NCBI GenBank assembly: GCA_030429105.1
Contig: JAUIDE010000007.1
Location: forward strand, 1 to 64,000
Origin: Alphaproteobacteria bacterium
Lineage (GTDB): Bacteria > Pseudomonadota > Alphaproteobacteria > Rhodobacterales > Rhodobacteraceae
Reading direction: 5' to 3'
DNA: 64,000 bases
Positions 62,506-64,000 of this stretch are shown one piece after another; position 1 is the first letter of the stretch; the number at the start of each line of letters is the position of its first letter. The position numbers and the translations under genes were made by a program. The notes under the pieces are model-generated. The model saw only the letters and a list, made by a program, of their open reading frames with translations, did no database searches and was not told the DNA's origin.

Positions 62506-63123
62506 TCATTTGATTCCCGCAGGCTTAACGCCTTCCGCCCCGCGCCGGAAGAGCGCCATCTGGCTCGCGGCGCCGAGCGTCGGATGCTTTCCGCCGACAT
62601 CCGAGAAGGAGACGGAATAGCCCCCGCGCCCCGCCGCGCCCTCCGCCCAGGCGCGGAAGCGGGCGCGGCCCCATTCGAAGCGGTGGTCGGGCCGGCGCAT
62701 CGCGCCGGGCCTGACGCCGAGGAGCGCGTTGAACTCGGCGTTCGGGGTGGTGATGACGACGGTCTCGGGCCGGAGACGGAGGAAGAGCGCCCGCTCCAGC
62801 CGCCCGAGATCGGACGGATCGAGATGCTCGATGGTCTCCACGAGCGCCGCAGCGTCGAAGCCTTTCAGCCCCGCGGGCGGGTCGAGCATCGAGCCCGGCA
62901 TGATCTCCGCCTCCGCCCCGGCGGCGGCGAGGCGGGCGCGGAGGCGGGCGAGGGCGGGCTCGGAAAGGTCGATCCCCGCGATCCGCCCGGCCCAGGGGGC
63001 GGCGGCGAGCCTCAGGATCAGGTCCCCGTCGCCGCAGCCGAGATCGAGGACGGAGCGCGCGCCGGATGCGCGGAGCGCCTCCAGCACGGCTTCGAGCCGC
63101 TCCGCATGCAGCCAGCTTGTCAT
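62506..63123 (-). CDS. Hen1-like RNA 3'-terminal 2'-O-methyltransferase domain protein (stand-alone)
   Basis: A 205-residue Rossmann methyltransferase with SAM motif VLDLGCGDGD (25-34) and GIDLSE. It also has the Hen1-specific metal site: Glu96, Glu99 and His100 in VETIEHLD, and His147 in RRPDHRFEW. The neighbouring TVVITTPNAEFN and RFRAWAEG segments fit this family. Hen1 methylates the 2'-OH at RNA 3' ends; bacterial Hen1 is normally fused to an N-terminal domain and works with the repair enzyme Pnkp. Neither is present here. It shares its strand with the ThDP decarboxylase genes and starts 56 bp after the fadB-like gene. Confidence 0.78.
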   Translation of the reverse strand: MTSWLHAERLEAVLEALRASGARSVLDLGCGDGDLILRLAAAPWAGRIAGIDLSEPALARLRARLAAAGAEAEIMPGSMLDPPAGLKGFDAAALVETIEHLDPSDLGRLERALFLRLRPETVVITTPNAEFNALLGVRPGAMRRPDHRFEWGRARFRAWAEGAAGRGGYSVSFSDVGGKHPTLGAASQMALFRRGAEGVKPAGIK

Positions 63124-63179
63124 GCGCCTTCATCGGCCGGGCGCGGGCCGGGTTCAACCGGCCCGGCCCTCAGGCTGTC

Positions 63180-64000
63180 TCAGGCAGCCTTCGCGGGGGC
63201 GAAGCGATCATAGAACCGCTCGCCCTTCTCCGCCATGTCGCGCAGCAGCTTTGGCGCGTTGAAGCGCGGCCCGTGCTTCTGCGCCAGCGCGTCGCAGATG
63301 CGGACGACCTCCTTCGCGCCGAGGATGTCGACCCAGGAGAAGGGGCCGCCGGACCAGGGCGCGAAGCCCCAGCCGAGGATCGCGCCCACGTCGCCCTCCC
63401 GAATATCCTCCAGCACGCCTTCTTCCAGCGCCTTCACCGCCTCCAGCACCTGCGCGAGCATGAGGCGATGCTTCACCTCCGTCACGTCCGGCTGCTCCGC
63501 CGCGAGGGGGAAATGGTCATGGATGCCGCGCCAGAGGCCGGTGCGCTTTCCGGCCTCGTCATAGTCGAAATAGCCGGCCTTCGTCTTCCGGCCGAGGCGG
63601 CCGGCGTCGAACAGGGCCTGCACCACGTCGTCCCCGGAATTCTCAGGATAATCCTTGCCCATCGCCTCCTTCGTCGCGCGCATGATCTTCTCGGCGAGGT
63701 CGATGGAGGTTTCGTCCCCGAGCTGGAGCGGGCCGACGGGGAAGCCGAGCTGCTTCGCCGCATTCTCGATCAGCGCGGGCTCGATCCCCTCCGCGACCAT
63801 GCGGGCGGCTTCGCCGCCATAGGGGATGATGCAGCGGTTGGCGTAGAAGAAGCGGGCGTCGTTCACGACGATCGGCGTCTTGCGGATCTGGCGCACGAAG
63901 TCGAGCGACTTCGCCACGGCTTCCGGCCCCGTCCTTTCGCCCTTGATGATCTCGACCAGCATCATGCGGTGGACCGGGCTGAAGAAGTGGATGCCGATGA
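63180..64000 (-). CDS. 3-hydroxyacyl-CoA dehydrogenase part of a FadB/FadJ-type multifunctional enzyme (5' partial)
   Basis: The frame is open to the window end; only the C-terminal 270 residues are seen. They contain IGIHFFSPVHRMMLVEIIKG, VVNDARFFYANRCIIPYGGEA, QLGFPVGPLQLGDETSIDLAEKI and GRLGRKTKAGYFDYDE, the hallmarks of the 3-hydroxyacyl-CoA dehydrogenase half of the fatty-acid beta-oxidation alpha subunit. It ends with the second dehydrogenase C-terminal-like domain (GWGFAPWSGGPFSWVDILG). An N-terminal enoyl-CoA hydratase domain is expected beyond the window. Confidence 0.9.
   Translation of the reverse strand, partial: IGIHFFSPVHRMMLVEIIKGERTGPEAVAKSLDFVRQIRKTPIVVNDARFFYANRCIIPYGGEAARMVAEGIEPALIENAAKQLGFPVGPLQLGDETSIDLAEKIMRATKEAMGKDYPENSGDDVVQALFDAGRLGRKTKAGYFDYDEAGKRTGLWRGIHDHFPLAAEQPDVTEVKHRLMLAQVLEAVKALEEGVLEDIREGDVGAILGWGFAPWSGGPFSWVDILGAKEVVRICDALAQKHGPRFNAPKLLRDMAEKGERFYDRFAPAKAA

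Overview
The window is GC-rich, densely coded chromosomal DNA from an alphaproteobacterium, most likely a member of the Rhodobacterales. That placement rests on gene content and order: mutY-dciA-dsbA, rnhB-ccrM, DUF3576-leuS-lptE-holA, a CenR-type regulator, a zur/znuCB locus divergent from znuA, and a pair of small Rhodobacter-type porins. I see no rRNA, tRNA, insertion sequence, prophage or CRISPR array.

Layout. 1-3.8 kb: the end of a probable capsule/Kdo locus (a KpsE-like protein with an odd N-terminus, then kdsA) and an M10 serralysin-like RTX protease. 3.8-13.4 kb: a large PAS histidine kinase with a degenerate ATPase domain, mutY, dciA, dsbA, a small glyoxalase-superfamily protein, ubiH, an amidase, an isoprenylcysteine methyltransferase-like protein and an AlkB hydroxylase. 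13.4-18.1 kb: an EAL phosphodiesterase, an acyl-CoA dehydrogenase, and rnhB-ccrM with two GANTC sites in the ccrM leader. 18.2-21.7 kb: lutABC for lactate oxidation, then lolA. 21.7-27.4 kb: enoyl-CoA hydratase, xthA, a DUF1194 protein, CenR, ribA, an L,D-transpeptidase-like protein and YggS. 27.4-29.6 kb: tandem porins, each with its own terminator. 29.8-37.7 kb: DUF3576-leuS-lptE-holA, an alpha/beta hydrolase, a large unknown membrane protein and a small membrane protein. 37.9-43.4 kb: an RraA-like protein and a metal-homeostasis island (NicO exporter, DUF1007, znuA, zur, znuC, znuB) with a clear Zur box. 43.4-46.7 kb: a large beta-helix/RTX protein of visibly lower GC. 46.8-54.3 kb: an eight-gene nucleoside-salvage operon (cdd, punA, deoC, deoA, deoB, add, upp, 8-oxoguanine deaminase). 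54.5-64 kb: an EVE protein, an MFS exporter and a catabolic region (FAD oxidoreductase, flavin reductase, enolase-superfamily dehydratase, dienoyl-CoA-reductase-like SDR, YihU-like reductase, split ThDP decarboxylase), then a Hen1-like methyltransferase and a truncated fadB-like gene.

How the genes work together. The nucleoside operon converts (deoxy)nucleosides to bases and pentose phosphates. The Znu/Zur locus is a closed zinc-uptake circuit. lutABC feeds lactate electrons into respiration. leuS-lptE-holA is a housekeeping block. The parts most worth experimental attention are the split ThDP decarboxylase paired with a YihU-like reductase, whose substrate is unknown and may be a sulfonate or phosphonate, and the stand-alone Hen1-like RNA methyltransferase directly upstream of them.
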